Shown: one piece after another, positions 9,248 through 18,073 of the stretch | How the letters are laid out: every line of letters begins with the position of its first letter | Numbering within the stretch: position 1 is the first letter of the stretch | Source of the DNA: Desulfovibrio piger ATCC 29098 | Lineage (GTDB): Bacteria > Desulfobacterota > Desulfovibrionia > Desulfovibrionales > Desulfovibrionaceae | Direction: 5' to 3' | DNA length: 64,000 nt | Assembly: GCF_000156375.1 (NCBI RefSeq) | Contig: NZ_DS996361.1 | Location: forward strand, 25,535-89,534 | Translations under genes and position numbers: made by a program | Notes under the pieces: model-generated | Databases searched by the model: none | Seen by the model: the letters and a program-made list of their open reading frames with translations, nothing else | What the model was told of the DNA's origin: nothing

Positions 9248-9562
9248 ATGACCAGCAGCTACAAGCGTTCCCTGTATTCCAGCATCGTCCGCATTGTTGC
9301 CAATGTGATGATGATCGGCGCTGTCTTCCTGGGCATGTACATGGCCTCCCGTTCGCCCATGTCCTCCATGAGCACGTTCTGCCTCTGGTTCTTTGGCATC
9401 TCCATTCCTGTCTGGATGGGGGCGTTCGCCCTGATCCGCAAGATCCGCCAGGTCTACGCCGACGAAGGCGCCACCTATATCGAACTGCCCCGGCAGGGCG
9501 CCAGCCTGGTCTACTGGCGGGTCCTGGAACAGCCCCAGCATCACCTGGGGATCGTTCGCTGA
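9248..9562 (+). CDS. Small two-TM membrane protein
   Basis: 104 residues from the ATG at 9248, which has AAGGAG upstream; the frame stays open to 9212 without an RBS. Two hydrophobic segments (about 12-33 and 43-63) form a hairpin, followed by a hydrophilic cytoplasmic tail. No family recognised. It lies just beyond the operon terminator and ahead of another membrane protein of unknown role. Confidence 0.65.
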   Translation: MTSSYKRSLYSSIVRIVANVMMIGAVFLGMYMASRSPMSSMSTFCLWFFGISIPVWMGAFALIRKIRQVYADEGATYIELPRQGASLVYWRVLEQPQHHLGIVR

Positions 9563-9672
9563 CATTCGCCTCCGGAAAAGCCCGCTGCCCTCCGTCCCCG
9601 CCGCTTTGGGCCGGGGCCCGAAGCGGAGGCGGCGGGCTTGCCGGAAGGCCGCTCTTCCTCTAGACTGCCCGT

Positions 9673-10515
9673 ATGAGCGATTCCTCCAATTCCTTCTGGC
9701 AGGCACTGCCAGCCCTCAAAGAACGCCAGCGCCGCACAGGTCTGCTGGCTGCTCTTGTGCTGGGGCTGGCTGTCCTCGTTCTTGTGGACGGTCTGCAGGC
9801 CCTCATGCGTGCCGGGTCCTACCATCTGGATATCGTTGCCGGGCAGGGGACCATGCTTTCCGGCCCCATCGGTATCGACAAGCCGCGCGACAGCGACCTG
9901 CTGGTCTCCGTGACCCCGGAAGGCGCGCCGCTGAGCTTCCGTCTGGACGGTTTCTTTGCCAGCTACTGGTTCGGCAACGGCATGTGGCGCGGCGAGATCG
10001 TGGCGGAGCAGGGGGCCACTCCCGGGACCTACGCCCTGAGCGTCCGGGTGCGCGGCACACCGGCCAGCGCCACACAGCGGTACGAGATCACCGTCTGGAG
10101 CGACGCCGCCAGTCAGCGCCAGGGAGCCTATTCCCTGACCGTGTCCCTGCTGGGCTTCAATCCCTTCTGGCTGTCCGGCATCCTGGCCTGTATCGGCATC
10201 GTGCCGGGCCTGCTCTCCTTCCTGTCCGGGCGGCGCATCGTCAGGCTGCTCTGGTTCGCCGGGTTCAGCGAAGTTTTCCGCACGGCGCCCCAGAAGGACG
10301 GCAGCCTGCTGCTCTGGTGCCCGGGCTCCAAAAAGGAAGGCCCCGCCGAAGGCGCCCTGTGCGAGGTGGTGGATGCCGACGGGCAACCGCTGGGCCGGGC
10401 CAGGCTGGAGAAAAAGGCCGCCACCTGCATGGAATTGCGGCTGGCTGCCGGGGAGCTGCCTGAAGACGAGGTCCCGGAAAGTTGCTACGTGCGCTTGTCG
10501 GCACCGCGCAACTGA
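9673..10515 (+). CDS. Membrane protein of unknown function
   Basis: 280 residues. A hydrophobic segment at about 23-43 is followed by an extracytoplasmic domain of about 110 residues (beta-rich, FRLDGFFASYWFGNGMW), a second membrane segment at about 158-178, and a cytoplasmic tail with a short beta-like domain. No enzyme motif or family recognised. A C-rich hairpin (10541-10562) follows the stop. Confidence 0.65.
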   Translation: MSDSSNSFWQALPALKERQRRTGLLAALVLGLAVLVLVDGLQALMRAGSYHLDIVAGQGTMLSGPIGIDKPRDSDLLVSVTPEGAPLSFRLDGFFASYWFGNGMWRGEIVAEQGATPGTYALSVRVRGTPASATQRYEITVWSDAASQRQGAYSLTVSLLGFNPFWLSGILACIGIVPGLLSFLSGRRIVRLLWFAGFSEVFRTAPQKDGSLLLWCPGSKKEGPAEGALCEVVDADGQPLGRARLEKKAATCMELRLAAGELPEDEVPESCYVRLSAPRN

Positions 10516-10842
10516 TCGCTTTTTCTAAAGATCGCATGAGGGGCTTCCCGGCAGGGAGGCCCTTTCCATCTCCTGCGTGGTCCGGGTGTGTGACGTTTGG
10601 GAGCGGACGGGGCTTCGGCCTTGTCCGCATGTTCCATCATCGGGGGGACGGGGCGTGTCTGTCCGATGGGCAGCCTCCCGGGAGTGCTGATCGTCGGCCG
10701 GTAGCTCCGCCATGTCCCGTAAACCCTCCCGTGGCGCCGTTCCCCGCCTGTCCTGCTTGCCGCCGGGGCGGCCATGGGCTACACTTGCAAAGCGCCGTGG
10801 CTCCTGTCATGGCAGCTGTCATAACAAGGATGTAACTGCAAG
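10516..10842. other. Intergenic stretch, 327 bases
   Basis: Contains a hairpin at 10541-10562 (GGGCTTCCC paired with GGGAGGCCC) with a TTT tail, a likely terminator for the upstream gene. No RNA gene, clear promoter or believable coding frame was seen in the remainder. Confidence 0.5.
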
Positions 10843-11355
10843 ATGTCTGAACTGTGTCCCTGCGGCAGTGGCCGCCCTCTGGACGAATGTTGTGGTCCCT
10901 ATCTGGAAGGCAAGGCCTGGCCCGATGATGCCGACACCATGGTGCGTTCGCGCTTCAGCGCCTATTGCCTCGGCAAATTCGATTATCTGGTGGAGACCAC
11001 CCATCCCGCCTATCGCGAAGATCTGACCGCCCAGATGCTGGAAGAGCAGACCCGTGACGTCCACTGGCTGCGTCTGGACATGGGCCCCTGTGAAAAGGAC
11101 CAGCCCGAAGGCGAGAACGGCGAGCTTTTCGACACGGCCGAATTTTATGCCTACTACGAGCTGGAAGGTTCCGTGCGCCAGATCGGCGAACGCAGCTTTT
11201 TCCAGCGCAAGGACGGCAAGCTGTACTATGTGGACGGCGTGGCCCGTCGTCCCAAGGCCTACCGCCGTCCCGAGCCCAAGGTGGGCCGTAACGATCCCTG
11301 TCCCTGCGGCAGCGGCAAAAAGTACAAAAAGTGCTGCGGCCGGGAATCGGCCTAG
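10843..11355 (+). CDS. YchJ family SEC-C motif protein
   Basis: 170 residues with a zinc-binding CPCGSG...CCG motif at the N-terminus (residues 5-18) and a full SEC-C motif at the C-terminus ([14 protein letters not shown]). The part between matches the YchJ/UPF0225 fold ([23 protein letters not shown], a nuclear-transport-factor-2-like domain). The biochemical role of the family is not settled. A short gap of 12 bases to the next Cys-rich gene suggests cotranscription. Confidence 0.87.
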   Translation: MSELCPCGSGRPLDECCGPYLEGKAWPDDADTMVRSRFSAYCLGKFDYLVETTHPAYREDLTAQMLEEQTRDVHWLRLDMGPCEKDQPEGENGELFDTAEFYAYYELEGSVRQIGERSFFQRKDGKLYYVDGVARRPKAYRRPEPKVGRNDPCPCGSGKKYKKCCGRESA

Positions 11356-11367
11356 GCGGGGGGATCC

Positions 11368-11721
11368 ATGGCCAATCCTGGCCCTGTTGCCGCCATCCGG
11401 AAATTTTGTCTTGAATGTCAGGGCAATTCCTCCCGTTCCGTGCGCCAGTGCGCGGATGAGGACTGCCCCTTGTGGGGGTGGCGTATGGCCGCCGTCGAGG
11501 CGGACAGCCGCCCGGAATGGCATGGCCCCGATGCGCCGCGCCGCGCCCTGCGCGTCATCCGCGGGCAGTGCATGATGTGTGCGGGCAGCCGTGCCGACGT
11601 GCGTCAGTGTGCCGCCCGTGAGGACTGCGTGCTGTGGCGTTACCGTTTCGGTGTGCGGCCGCAGACCTATAAGGACGTGCGCCGGCGCTTTTTTGCCCCC
11701 AAACCCTTGAAACTGTTTTGA
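11368..11721 (+). CDS. Cys-rich protein with internal duplication, putative metal-binding
   Basis: 117 residues built from two copies of the same unit: CLECQGNSSRSVRQCADEDC followed by PLWGWR in the first half (from residue 14), and CMMCAGSRADVRQCAAREDC followed by VLWRYR in the second (from about residue 68). Each has C-x2-C, VRQC and a final C, a four-cysteine set fit for one zinc or iron site. The tail is basic. A GGGGGATCC RBS precedes the start. Function unknown. Confidence 0.75.
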   Translation: MANPGPVAAIRKFCLECQGNSSRSVRQCADEDCPLWGWRMAAVEADSRPEWHGPDAPRRALRVIRGQCMMCAGSRADVRQCAAREDCVLWRYRFGVRPQTYKDVRRRFFAPKPLKLF

Positions 11722-11804
11722 TCTTACGGAGCGGCGCCGTCGCGGTGCCGCTCCGGCCTTTTGGCTTCCCTTGCGGAAGCCGTCCCGTCTATGGGGAGGA
11801 CACC

Positions 11805-13145
11805 ATGATGCATACGCTTGAATGGTCCCGCGCCTATACAGGCCGCCTGGAGCGGGAAACCGCCGCTGCTTTCGCTGCACGTGCGCCGGAGCTGGCGCAC
11901 CGTCTGGAGACGGAATGCGCACAGGGCTTGCTGCCCTTCCTGACCATGCCGTACCGGGAGCGTCTGGAGCGGGAACTGCCGCCCCTGCTGCCCCGGGTCC
12001 GTGCGCGGCGCCACATGCTGGTGCTGGGCATCGGCGGCTCGGCGCTGGGCGCCCGCGCCCTGCAGCGCGCCTTTGCGCCCGGGCAGGATGGCCCCTGCCA
12101 TGACGGCCCCTGCCTCTGGATCGCGGACAATGTCTGCGCCGCCACTTTCGAGAGCTGGCTGGCCAAGTTGCCGCCCCGCGAGACCACCGTGGTCTGCATC
12201 AGCAAGTCCGGCGGCACCATCGAGACCCTTTCCCAGTATTTCCTCTGCCGGGACTGGCTGCGCCAGGCTCTGGGCGAGCGCTGGCATGAGCACATGATCG
12301 TGGTCACGGACCTGCACAAGGGCTTTTTGCGGGAGGAGGCCTCCCGCTACGGTCTGGATTCGCTGGAAGTACCGGACAATCTGGGCGGCCGCTATTCGGC
12401 CCTCTCGGCCGTGGGGCTGCTGCCCGCCGCCTTTCTGGGCATCGACTGGCAGGCCCTGCTGGACGGTGCGGCTTCTGTGGCCCGTCCGCTGGCCCAGGAT
12501 CCCTCCTGCCTTGCCGGGCATCCCGCCTTCCACCTGGCCTGCTGGGCCAACGCCCTGGAGAGCCACGGCTACAGCCAGCTGGTCTTCTTCTGCTATGTGC
12601 CGCAATGGTCCACTTATGGCCCCTGGTTCGCCCAGCTCTGGGCCGAGAGCCTGGGCAAGGACGGCAAGGGCATCATGCCTGTGCCCGCCACCGGAGTCAC
12701 GGACCAGCATTCCGTCAACCAGATGTTCCTGGACGGGCAGCGTGACAAGGGCTGCATCTTCGTGACCGCCCGGGGGCTGGAGCAGGGACGGCATTTCGGC
12801 CAGGATCTGCCGGAGAACTGGAGCTGGCTGCGCGGCAAGCCTTTCGGGGCCCTGCTGGAAGCCGAAGGCCTGGGCACGCGCATGGCCCTGTGCAAGAGCG
12901 GTGTGCCGCTGATGCACATGGAGATGGGCGAATGCACGCCCCGTGCGGCGGGCAGCATGATGCTGCTGCTGGAAGCTGCCACGGTCTTCACCGGCTGGCT
13001 CATGGGCATCAACCCGCTGGACCAGCCCGCTGTGGAGCTGGGCAAGCGGCTGGCCAATACCCGTCTGGGAGCGTCCGGTTATCCCCGGGAGGCTGCCGAC
13101 CTTGCCGAGTATCTGGCTGTGGCCCAGGAGCCCGAAAGTTTCTAG
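11805..13145 (+). CDS. pgi: Glucose-6-phosphate isomerase
   Basis: 446 residues from the ATG at 11805 (GGGGAGG upstream). Interconverts glucose-6-phosphate and fructose-6-phosphate in the cytoplasm. Phosphosugar-binding SIS motifs are clear: GIGGSALGARAL (near 71), CISKSGGTIET (near 130) and a late MEMGECTPRAAGSM segment. The length fits the shorter bacterial/archaeal-type Pgi. It stands between unrelated genes; the frame continues to 11718 but has no RBS there. Confidence 0.92.
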   Translation: MMHTLEWSRAYTGRLERETAAAFAARAPELAHRLETECAQGLLPFLTMPYRERLERELPPLLPRVRARRHMLVLGIGGSALGARALQRAFAPGQDGPCHDGPCLWIADNVCAATFESWLAKLPPRETTVVCISKSGGTIETLSQYFLCRDWLRQALGERWHEHMIVVTDLHKGFLREEASRYGLDSLEVPDNLGGRYSALSAVGLLPAAFLGIDWQALLDGAASVARPLAQDPSCLAGHPAFHLACWANALESHGYSQLVFFCYVPQWSTYGPWFAQLWAESLGKDGKGIMPVPATGVTDQHSVNQMFLDGQRDKGCIFVTARGLEQGRHFGQDLPENWSWLRGKPFGALLEAEGLGTRMALCKSGVPLMHMEMGECTPRAAGSMMLLLEAATVFTGWLMGINPLDQPAVELGKRLANTRLGASGYPREAADLAEYLAVAQEPESF

Positions 13146-13217
13146 GGAGCCCGTTTTTCCCTGCCGCGTCTCCGGCCTGTCCTGTCTCGGGCCGCGGACG
13201 GCAGACTGGAGCATCGC

Positions 13218-14810
13218 ATGTTCAAAGGTGGTACCGCCGCAGCGGGAGCGACGGCAGAGCAGGATCTGCCGCTGAGCTATGCCCGCACGCTGTCCTGGCT
13301 CTCGCTGCTGGTCATCATGGCCACCAGTCTGGTGCTGTCGTTCTTCATCGCCAATTCGGCGCGTGAGGCTCTGCTGACACGTCAGGAGAACTTCTCCCGC
13401 CTGCTGGCCGAGAACCTCAACCACCAGATCTACCGGCGTTTCGCCCTGCCCACCCTGCTGGCCCACGGCCGCATCGCGCTGCGCCAGCCCAGCCAGTACG
13501 AGCGGCTGGATCAGGTGGTGCAGTCCGTGGTCCACGGGCTGCCCATGGAACGCCTGCGCATCTATGACTTCACGCGCGTGGTGGCCTATTCCACCAGCCG
13601 GGAAGAACTGGGGCGCATGGGCGTGGGGCCGGAAAGCCTGGACGATACCTTGCGCGGCGGCGTGCCCAAGCCGGAGCTCATCTCCAATATCCCGGACTGG
13701 CGGGCCATCTTCCATCTGCCCCTGCCGTCGGGGACCTTTGTCCTGCGGACCCTCTATCCCCTGCGCGGGGAGCCCCTCCAGCCGGGGGCGGAGCCGCCCA
13801 TCATGGGGGCCCTGGAGCTGACGCAGGACATCACCAGCGACTACGAGCAGATCCTGCTTTTCCAGGGCGTCGTGGTGGTGACCTGCCTGCTGTCGTCGGT
13901 CATCATGTTCGCCTTGCTCCTGATGCTCATCCAGCGGGCGGAACGTGTCCTGGCCGACCGTATGGCCAAGAACCGCCAGCTGGAGAACGAGCTGCACAGC
14001 AACGAGAAACTGGTCAGCATGGGGCGCGTCATCGCCAGCATCGCCCACGAGATACGCAATCCGCTGGGCATCATCCGCTCCAGCGCGGAGCTGCTGCAGC
14101 GCCGCATGGGCAAGGCCGATGCCGGGACATCGCGCATCCTGCAGGCCATCTATGACGAATCCGTCCGTCTGTCGCAGACGGTCAACGATTTTCTGGACTA
14201 TGCCCGCCCCCGCCAGCCGCGGCAGGATCTGGTGGATCTGGATCTTGTGCTGAGCCAGGTGCTGGCCTTCCTGGAAGGGGAGCTGGGCCGCGTGGGGGTG
14301 GCCGTGGAACGGGCCACCTCGCCCGGGCTGTGGGTGCGCGGTGACAAAGACCTGCTCTACCGGGCCATCTACAACATCCTGGTCAATGGCCAGCAGGCCA
14401 TGGACGGGCCGGGCATCATCCGCATCAGCAGCCGCATGAGCGATGACGGACGCGTGGTGCTGGAAGCCCTGGACTCGGGGCCGGGCTTCGATCCGGCCCT
14501 GCTGGACAGCGTGCTGGATCCCTTCTTCACCACCAAGGACGGCGGCACGGGCCTGGGCCTGCCCATCGTCAGTTCCATCATCAACAGCCATGGCGGCGAG
14601 ATCCAGCTGGCCAACGGGCCCGAAGGCGGGGCCCTGGTGCGCATCCTGTTGCCTGCGGCGGAGCCTGAGCATCCTGAAGAGCCTGAAGTTCCGGCTGCCG
14701 TCCCTGCCCCGGCGGAAGTCCAGCCCGCCGCGGAAGAAAGCGGGGAGACCGCCGCCCAGCCTGCTGATAAAAAGGAAAACGGGACGCCGGAGCCCCGCAA
14801 GGAAAGCTAG
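13218..14810 (+). CDS. Membrane sensor histidine kinase (NtrB/ZraS type)
   Basis: 530 residues: TM1 about 25-47, periplasmic sensor about 50-210, TM2 about 212-238, dimerisation domain with phospho-acceptor His277 in SIAHEIRNPLG, and an ATPase domain with NILVNGQQAM (N box), DSGPGF (G1) and GTGLGLPIV (G2). The last 55 residues are a Pro/Ala/Glu-rich tail. The HEIRNPL signature and the NtrC-type regulator encoded 178 bases downstream show a two-component pair. The signal is unknown. Confidence 0.9.
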   Translation: MFKGGTAAAGATAEQDLPLSYARTLSWLSLLVIMATSLVLSFFIANSAREALLTRQENFSRLLAENLNHQIYRRFALPTLLAHGRIALRQPSQYERLDQVVQSVVHGLPMERLRIYDFTRVVAYSTSREELGRMGVGPESLDDTLRGGVPKPELISNIPDWRAIFHLPLPSGTFVLRTLYPLRGEPLQPGAEPPIMGALELTQDITSDYEQILLFQGVVVVTCLLSSVIMFALLLMLIQRAERVLADRMAKNRQLENELHSNEKLVSMGRVIASIAHEIRNPLGIIRSSAELLQRRMGKADAGTSRILQAIYDESVRLSQTVNDFLDYARPRQPRQDLVDLDLVLSQVLAFLEGELGRVGVAVERATSPGLWVRGDKDLLYRAIYNILVNGQQAMDGPGIIRISSRMSDDGRVVLEALDSGPGFDPALLDSVLDPFFTTKDGGTGLGLPIVSSIINSHGGEIQLANGPEGGALVRILLPAAEPEHPEEPEVPAAVPAPAEVQPAAEESGETAAQPADKKENGTPEPRKES

Positions 14811-14988
14811 ACGTGTCGTACGCCGGGTTGCCCCCGCCTGCGGGCAGTCCGGAGCAGGAACGATGATGCAGGCGGGGCTTGCAGCGTCTCCCGCCGGCGG
14901 GGCCGCTGGGCAGAGAAGCCGTTTTTTTGCGGGCAATACGGTCCTGGACTGATCGGAGCCGCCTCACGCCTGTATGGGGAGAGACACC

Positions 14989-16368
14989 ATGAGTGACAAA
15001 TCGCATATTCTGGTCATCGACGACGAAAAGAACTATCTGCTGGTGTTGCAGACCCTGCTGGAGGATGAAGGCTACACCGTCACCGCTATCAGTGATCCCG
15101 AGACGGCCCTGGCCTTCCTGGCCGAGAGCGAAGTGGACGTGGTGGTGACGGACATGAAGATGCCCAAGGTCTCCGGGCGCGAGGTGCTCCAGCATGTGAA
15201 GAAAAGCTGGCCCTACATCCCGGTGCTCATCATGACGGCCTTTGGCTCCATCGAAAGCGCCGTGGAGGCCATGAAATACGGGGCCTTCGACTATATCACC
15301 AAGCCGTTCTCCAATGACGAGCTGCTGCTCTCCATCCACAACGCCACGGAGCTGGCCCGCGCCCACCGCCAGTACCGCCTGCTGCAGGAAGCCATGGAAG
15401 AGCGTTACAGCGTGCACCAGATCGTGGGCCGCAGCCGCGCCATCCGTGATGTGCTGGTCATGGTGGACCGCGCCGCCCCCAGCCGTTCCACGGTGCTCAT
15501 CACCGGCGAGTCGGGCACGGGCAAGGAACTGGTGGCCCGCGCCATCCATTACGCCAGCCCGCGCAAGGAAAAGCCCTTCGTCTCGGTCAACTGCATGGCC
15601 CTCAACCCCGGTGTGCTGGAGAGCGAGCTCTTCGGCCATGAAAAAGGCTCCTTCACCGGTGCCGTGGCCATGCGGCGCGGCCGTTTCGAGCAGGCCGACG
15701 GCGGCACGCTCTTTTTGGACGAGATCGCCGAGCTGACGCCCGATCTGCAGGTCAAGCTGCTGCGTGTGCTGCAGGAGCGCCGTTTCGAGCGCGTAGGCGG
15801 CGGTGAGGAGATCGAGGTGGACATCCGCGTGGTGGCCGCCACCAACAAGGATCTGGCCGCCATGGTGGAAAAGGGCACGTTCCGCGATGACCTCTATTAT
15901 CGTCTGAACGTGGTGCAGATCCCTCTGCCGGCCCTGCGCGAGCGCCGGGAGGACATCCCGCTGCTGGTGGCCCACTTCATGGACAAGGTGGCGCGCGAGA
16001 ACAACATGCCGGCCAAAAAGTTCACCACCGAGGCCCTCAACTATCTGAGCGGCTACGAATGGCCCGGCAATATCCGCCAGCTGGAGAACGTGGTGGAATC
16101 CTGCATGGTTCTGGTGCCCGGTACGGTCATCGACGTGGACAACCTGCCCGCCGAGATCCGGGACGAGGACTCGCAGTTCAAGAGCGCCGTGGACCTGCTG
16201 CCCGTGCAGCTGGATCTGGCCGATACCCTGGAGAAGATCGAGGCCGCCCTCATCCGTCGTGCTCTGGTGCGCGCGGATCTGGTCCAGGTCAAGGCCGCCG
16301 AACTGCTGGGCATCTCCAAGAGCCTCTTGCAGTACAAGCTCAAGAAATACGCCATCACCGGACATTAG
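14989..16368 (+). CDS. Sigma-54-dependent response regulator (NtrC/ZraR type)
   Basis: 459 residues from the ATG at 14989 with GGGGAGAG upstream. Receiver domain with Asp55 ([10 protein letters not shown]) and Lys in YITKPF; AAA+ domain with GESGTGKE (near 173), GSFTGA (near 221, a common variant of GAFTGA) and [10 protein letters not shown]-terminal Fis-type helix-turn-helix (about 415-455, [21 protein letters not shown]). Partner of the kinase just upstream. No consensus sigma-54 promoter was seen next to this pair, so its targets probably lie elsewhere. Confidence 0.92.
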   Translation: MSDKSHILVIDDEKNYLLVLQTLLEDEGYTVTAISDPETALAFLAESEVDVVVTDMKMPKVSGREVLQHVKKSWPYIPVLIMTAFGSIESAVEAMKYGAFDYITKPFSNDELLLSIHNATELARAHRQYRLLQEAMEERYSVHQIVGRSRAIRDVLVMVDRAAPSRSTVLITGESGTGKELVARAIHYASPRKEKPFVSVNCMALNPGVLESELFGHEKGSFTGAVAMRRGRFEQADGGTLFLDEIAELTPDLQVKLLRVLQERRFERVGGGEEIEVDIRVVAATNKDLAAMVEKGTFRDDLYYRLNVVQIPLPALRERREDIPLLVAHFMDKVARENNMPAKKFTTEALNYLSGYEWPGNIRQLENVVESCMVLVPGTVIDVDNLPAEIRDEDSQFKSAVDLLPVQLDLADTLEKIEAALIRRALVRADLVQVKAAELLGISKSLLQYKLKKYAITGH

Positions 16369-16387
16369 GGTGGGGAAGGATGTTTGC

Positions 16388-16431
16388 GGGGGGAGGGAAA
16401 CCTTTTCGGGGAAAAGGTTCTCCCTCCCCCC
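16388..16431 (+). terminator. Long hairpin after the two-component operon
   Basis: An 11-bp stem (16388-16398/16421-16431) is extended by a 9-bp stem (16399-16407/16411-16419) with one bulged base. There is no T-tract, so it may act as an mRNA 3' stabiliser or a weak terminator. Confidence 0.55.
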
Positions 16432-16960
16432 GATCCCCCCACCTTTCCAAAACCTTTTATTCAGGTCCCTGACGGCTGTCGTGACATGGAAAGATTTCTG
16501 GCCTTGCCGGTCCCCGGCAGGGCCTTTTTGTTTTTGGGGAAGGCCGTTTGAATGGAGCGCTTTGTGAGGATGATTTTTCTTGCAGGACAGGCTGTTTCCC
16601 TTCGTGCGGGCTCTTGGGAGGCTGTTCCTATGAATTGCGGGTGGCTTGAAGGCGTGTGCCAGGGCAGAGAGCCGGTAGCCTGGAGAGGGCGGGGAGCCTG
16701 ACGTGGCGCTTCGGGCCTGATGCCGCTCGGTAGAGGACCATCAAGCCGTATTTCGTGACGCACCGGCGCCAGCGTTCTTATAAAGCGCGCTGGGAGGGGA
16801 GGGGGGCTTGGGTGAAGGGGGACTCCTCTCGCGCGAGCAGCGACCGAATGGCGGCCCGAAGGGCCGTGCCCGTCAGCGACGAAGGAGCTTTACGGGCATG
16901 GGCAGCAGAGATGAGGGGGCTCCCTTCCCCCAAAAAAGCACCTCCCCAAAACCATGTGCT
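16432..16960. other. Intergenic stretch without recognised gene
   Basis: About 530 bases between the response-regulator hairpin and the SRP RNA terminator. No frame here has an RBS, conserved motif or codon pattern like its neighbours. Nothing else was identified. Confidence 0.5.
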
Positions 16961-16968
16961 ACAAACGC

Positions 16969-17003
16969 AAAAAGCCGCGAACGTTTCCACGCTCGCGGCT
17001 TTT
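16969..17003 (-). terminator. Rho-independent terminator of the SRP RNA gene
   Basis: Stem 16970-16980 pairs with 16993-17003 (AAAAGCCGCGA and its complement). Read on the minus strand it ends in TTTTT, just after the SRP RNA body. Confidence 0.85.
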
Positions 17004-17007
17004 GTGG

Positions 17008-17084
17008 GCCGGACACCCGGCAGCGGCTGTTACCGCTGCTTTCTTTCGAACCTGACGGGGTTGGCAGTGCTGCCGCCGTCCGGC
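17008..17084 (-). ncRNA. ffs: Signal recognition particle RNA (small, 4.5S type)
   Basis: On the minus strand the core reads GTCAGGTTCGAAAGAAAGC, the domain IV signature of SRP RNA. The usual GGAA tetraloop with its closing CC/GG pairs is replaced by GAAA closed by TTC/GAA, a compensated change. The outer ends GCCGGAC and GTCCGGC pair to close a hairpin of about 77 nt. The RNA would bind Ffh and direct co-translational membrane targeting. A perfect -35 TTGACA lies at 17122-17117 and a terminator follows. The ends are given as the paired body; transcription probably starts near 17087. Confidence 0.9.
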
Positions 17085-17092
17085 TTGAAGGC

Positions 17093-17122
17093 AAGCTAGC
17101 CGTAAAAGGGGGCTGCTGTCAA
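17093..17122 (-). promoter_or_regulatory. Promoter of the SRP RNA gene
   Basis: TTGACA (17117-17122) with a weak -10 17-18 bases on (CTAGCT or TAGCTT, 17093-17099) predicts a start near 17087, three bases before the RNA body. The -35 overlaps the stop region of the upstream amidohydrolase gene. Confidence 0.6.
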
Positions 17123-17964
17123 GCCCCGATCCTCAGCAGACGGCCCGCATTGCTGAGGATGCGCTCTATGGCGTCCTCGTTCAGGCCGCTCATGGTACGC
17201 AGGCGCTCCAGCTCGTGGGCGGGGTCATAGAGCGGCCAGTCCGTGCCGAACAGCAGCCTGTCCGGGGAATGGCGGGCCAGCAACCGTTGCAGGAGCGAGG
17301 GCGTCACATAGGGCGTGGTGCTGGAGGTGTCTATCCAGAGGTTCTCGAAGTCGCCCAGGGCCTCCAGGCTGTAGTCCCACATCTGGTAGCCGCCGAAATG
17401 GGCACCGATGACCCGCAGGCGCGGGAAGGAACGCATGAGGTCGGCCAGCATGAAGGGACTGGAAGGGGCCTTTTCCAGGGGATCGTCGCTGCCGATATGG
17501 ATCTCGAAGACGAAGTCGTCCTGGGCGCTCTCGAAGATGGGCAGCAGGCGGCGATCGTTGAGCGCGAAGCCCTGGAAATCGGGATGGAGCTTGATGCCGC
17601 GCAGGCCGCCCGCCTTCATGCGTTCCAGCTCGTCTTCCCAGTCCACATAGGCCGGATGCAGGGTCCCGAAGCCGATGACTTCTTCATGTTCCCGTTGCAG
17701 CTTCATGGCGTAGTTGTTGGCCGGGATGACCTGTGCGGGGGCCGTGGCCGCGCAGAGGACGATGCATCTGTCGATGCCGGCGGCCTTTTCACGCTCCAGG
17801 AGGTGTTCGATGGTGCCGTCACCGCGGCAGTCCAGGTGATAGACCGTGTTGAGATGGTCCACGGCCTTGTGGGCGATCTTGGGATGGAAAGCGTGGGTGT
17901 GGATGTCGAAAAACATGATGGGCTCGGATGTCTTGTGGGAGAGGCGTTCCTGTGCCGTCCGCAC
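17119..17964 (-). CDS. Amidohydrolase family (TIM-barrel metal-dependent hydrolase/decarboxylase)
   Basis: 281 residues from a GTG at 17964 with AAGGA a few bases upstream; an alternative ATG at 17916 gives 265 residues starting MFFDIHTHAFHPK, the typical family start, but without an RBS. HTH metal ligands near the N-terminus, GIKLHPDFQGF, VIGAHFGG and LLFGTDWP near the end mark the amidohydrolase-2 barrel. The substrate is unknown. It is followed closely by the SRP RNA gene and preceded by a dehydrogenase gene on the same strand. Confidence 0.82.
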   Translation of the reverse strand: MRTAQERLSHKTSEPIMFFDIHTHAFHPKIAHKAVDHLNTVYHLDCRGDGTIEHLLEREKAAGIDRCIVLCAATAPAQVIPANNYAMKLQREHEEVIGFGTLHPAYVDWEDELERMKAGGLRGIKLHPDFQGFALNDRRLLPIFESAQDDFVFEIHIGSDDPLEKAPSSPFMLADLMRSFPRLRVIGAHFGGYQMWDYSLEALGDFENLWIDTSSTTPYVTPSLLQRLLARHSPDRLLFGTDWPLYDPAHELERLRTMSGLNEDAIERILSNAGRLLRIGA

Positions 17965-18073
17965 GGCTTCCTTGGGGAAGATGCCGCCGGAGGGGCGCTC
18001 TCTGCTGTTCCGTGACGGAGGGTGGGACCGGCCGGAGCCGTGCCCGCGCCTCCGCTATTCGTTCTGTCGCTGC

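Noticed and set aside
11724-14936. Open frame of 1070 codons on the minus strand
   Set aside because: It lies antisense to pgi and the histidine kinase, which have full sets of family motifs. High GC leaves antisense frames open; the translated sequence is low-complexity and matches no family.
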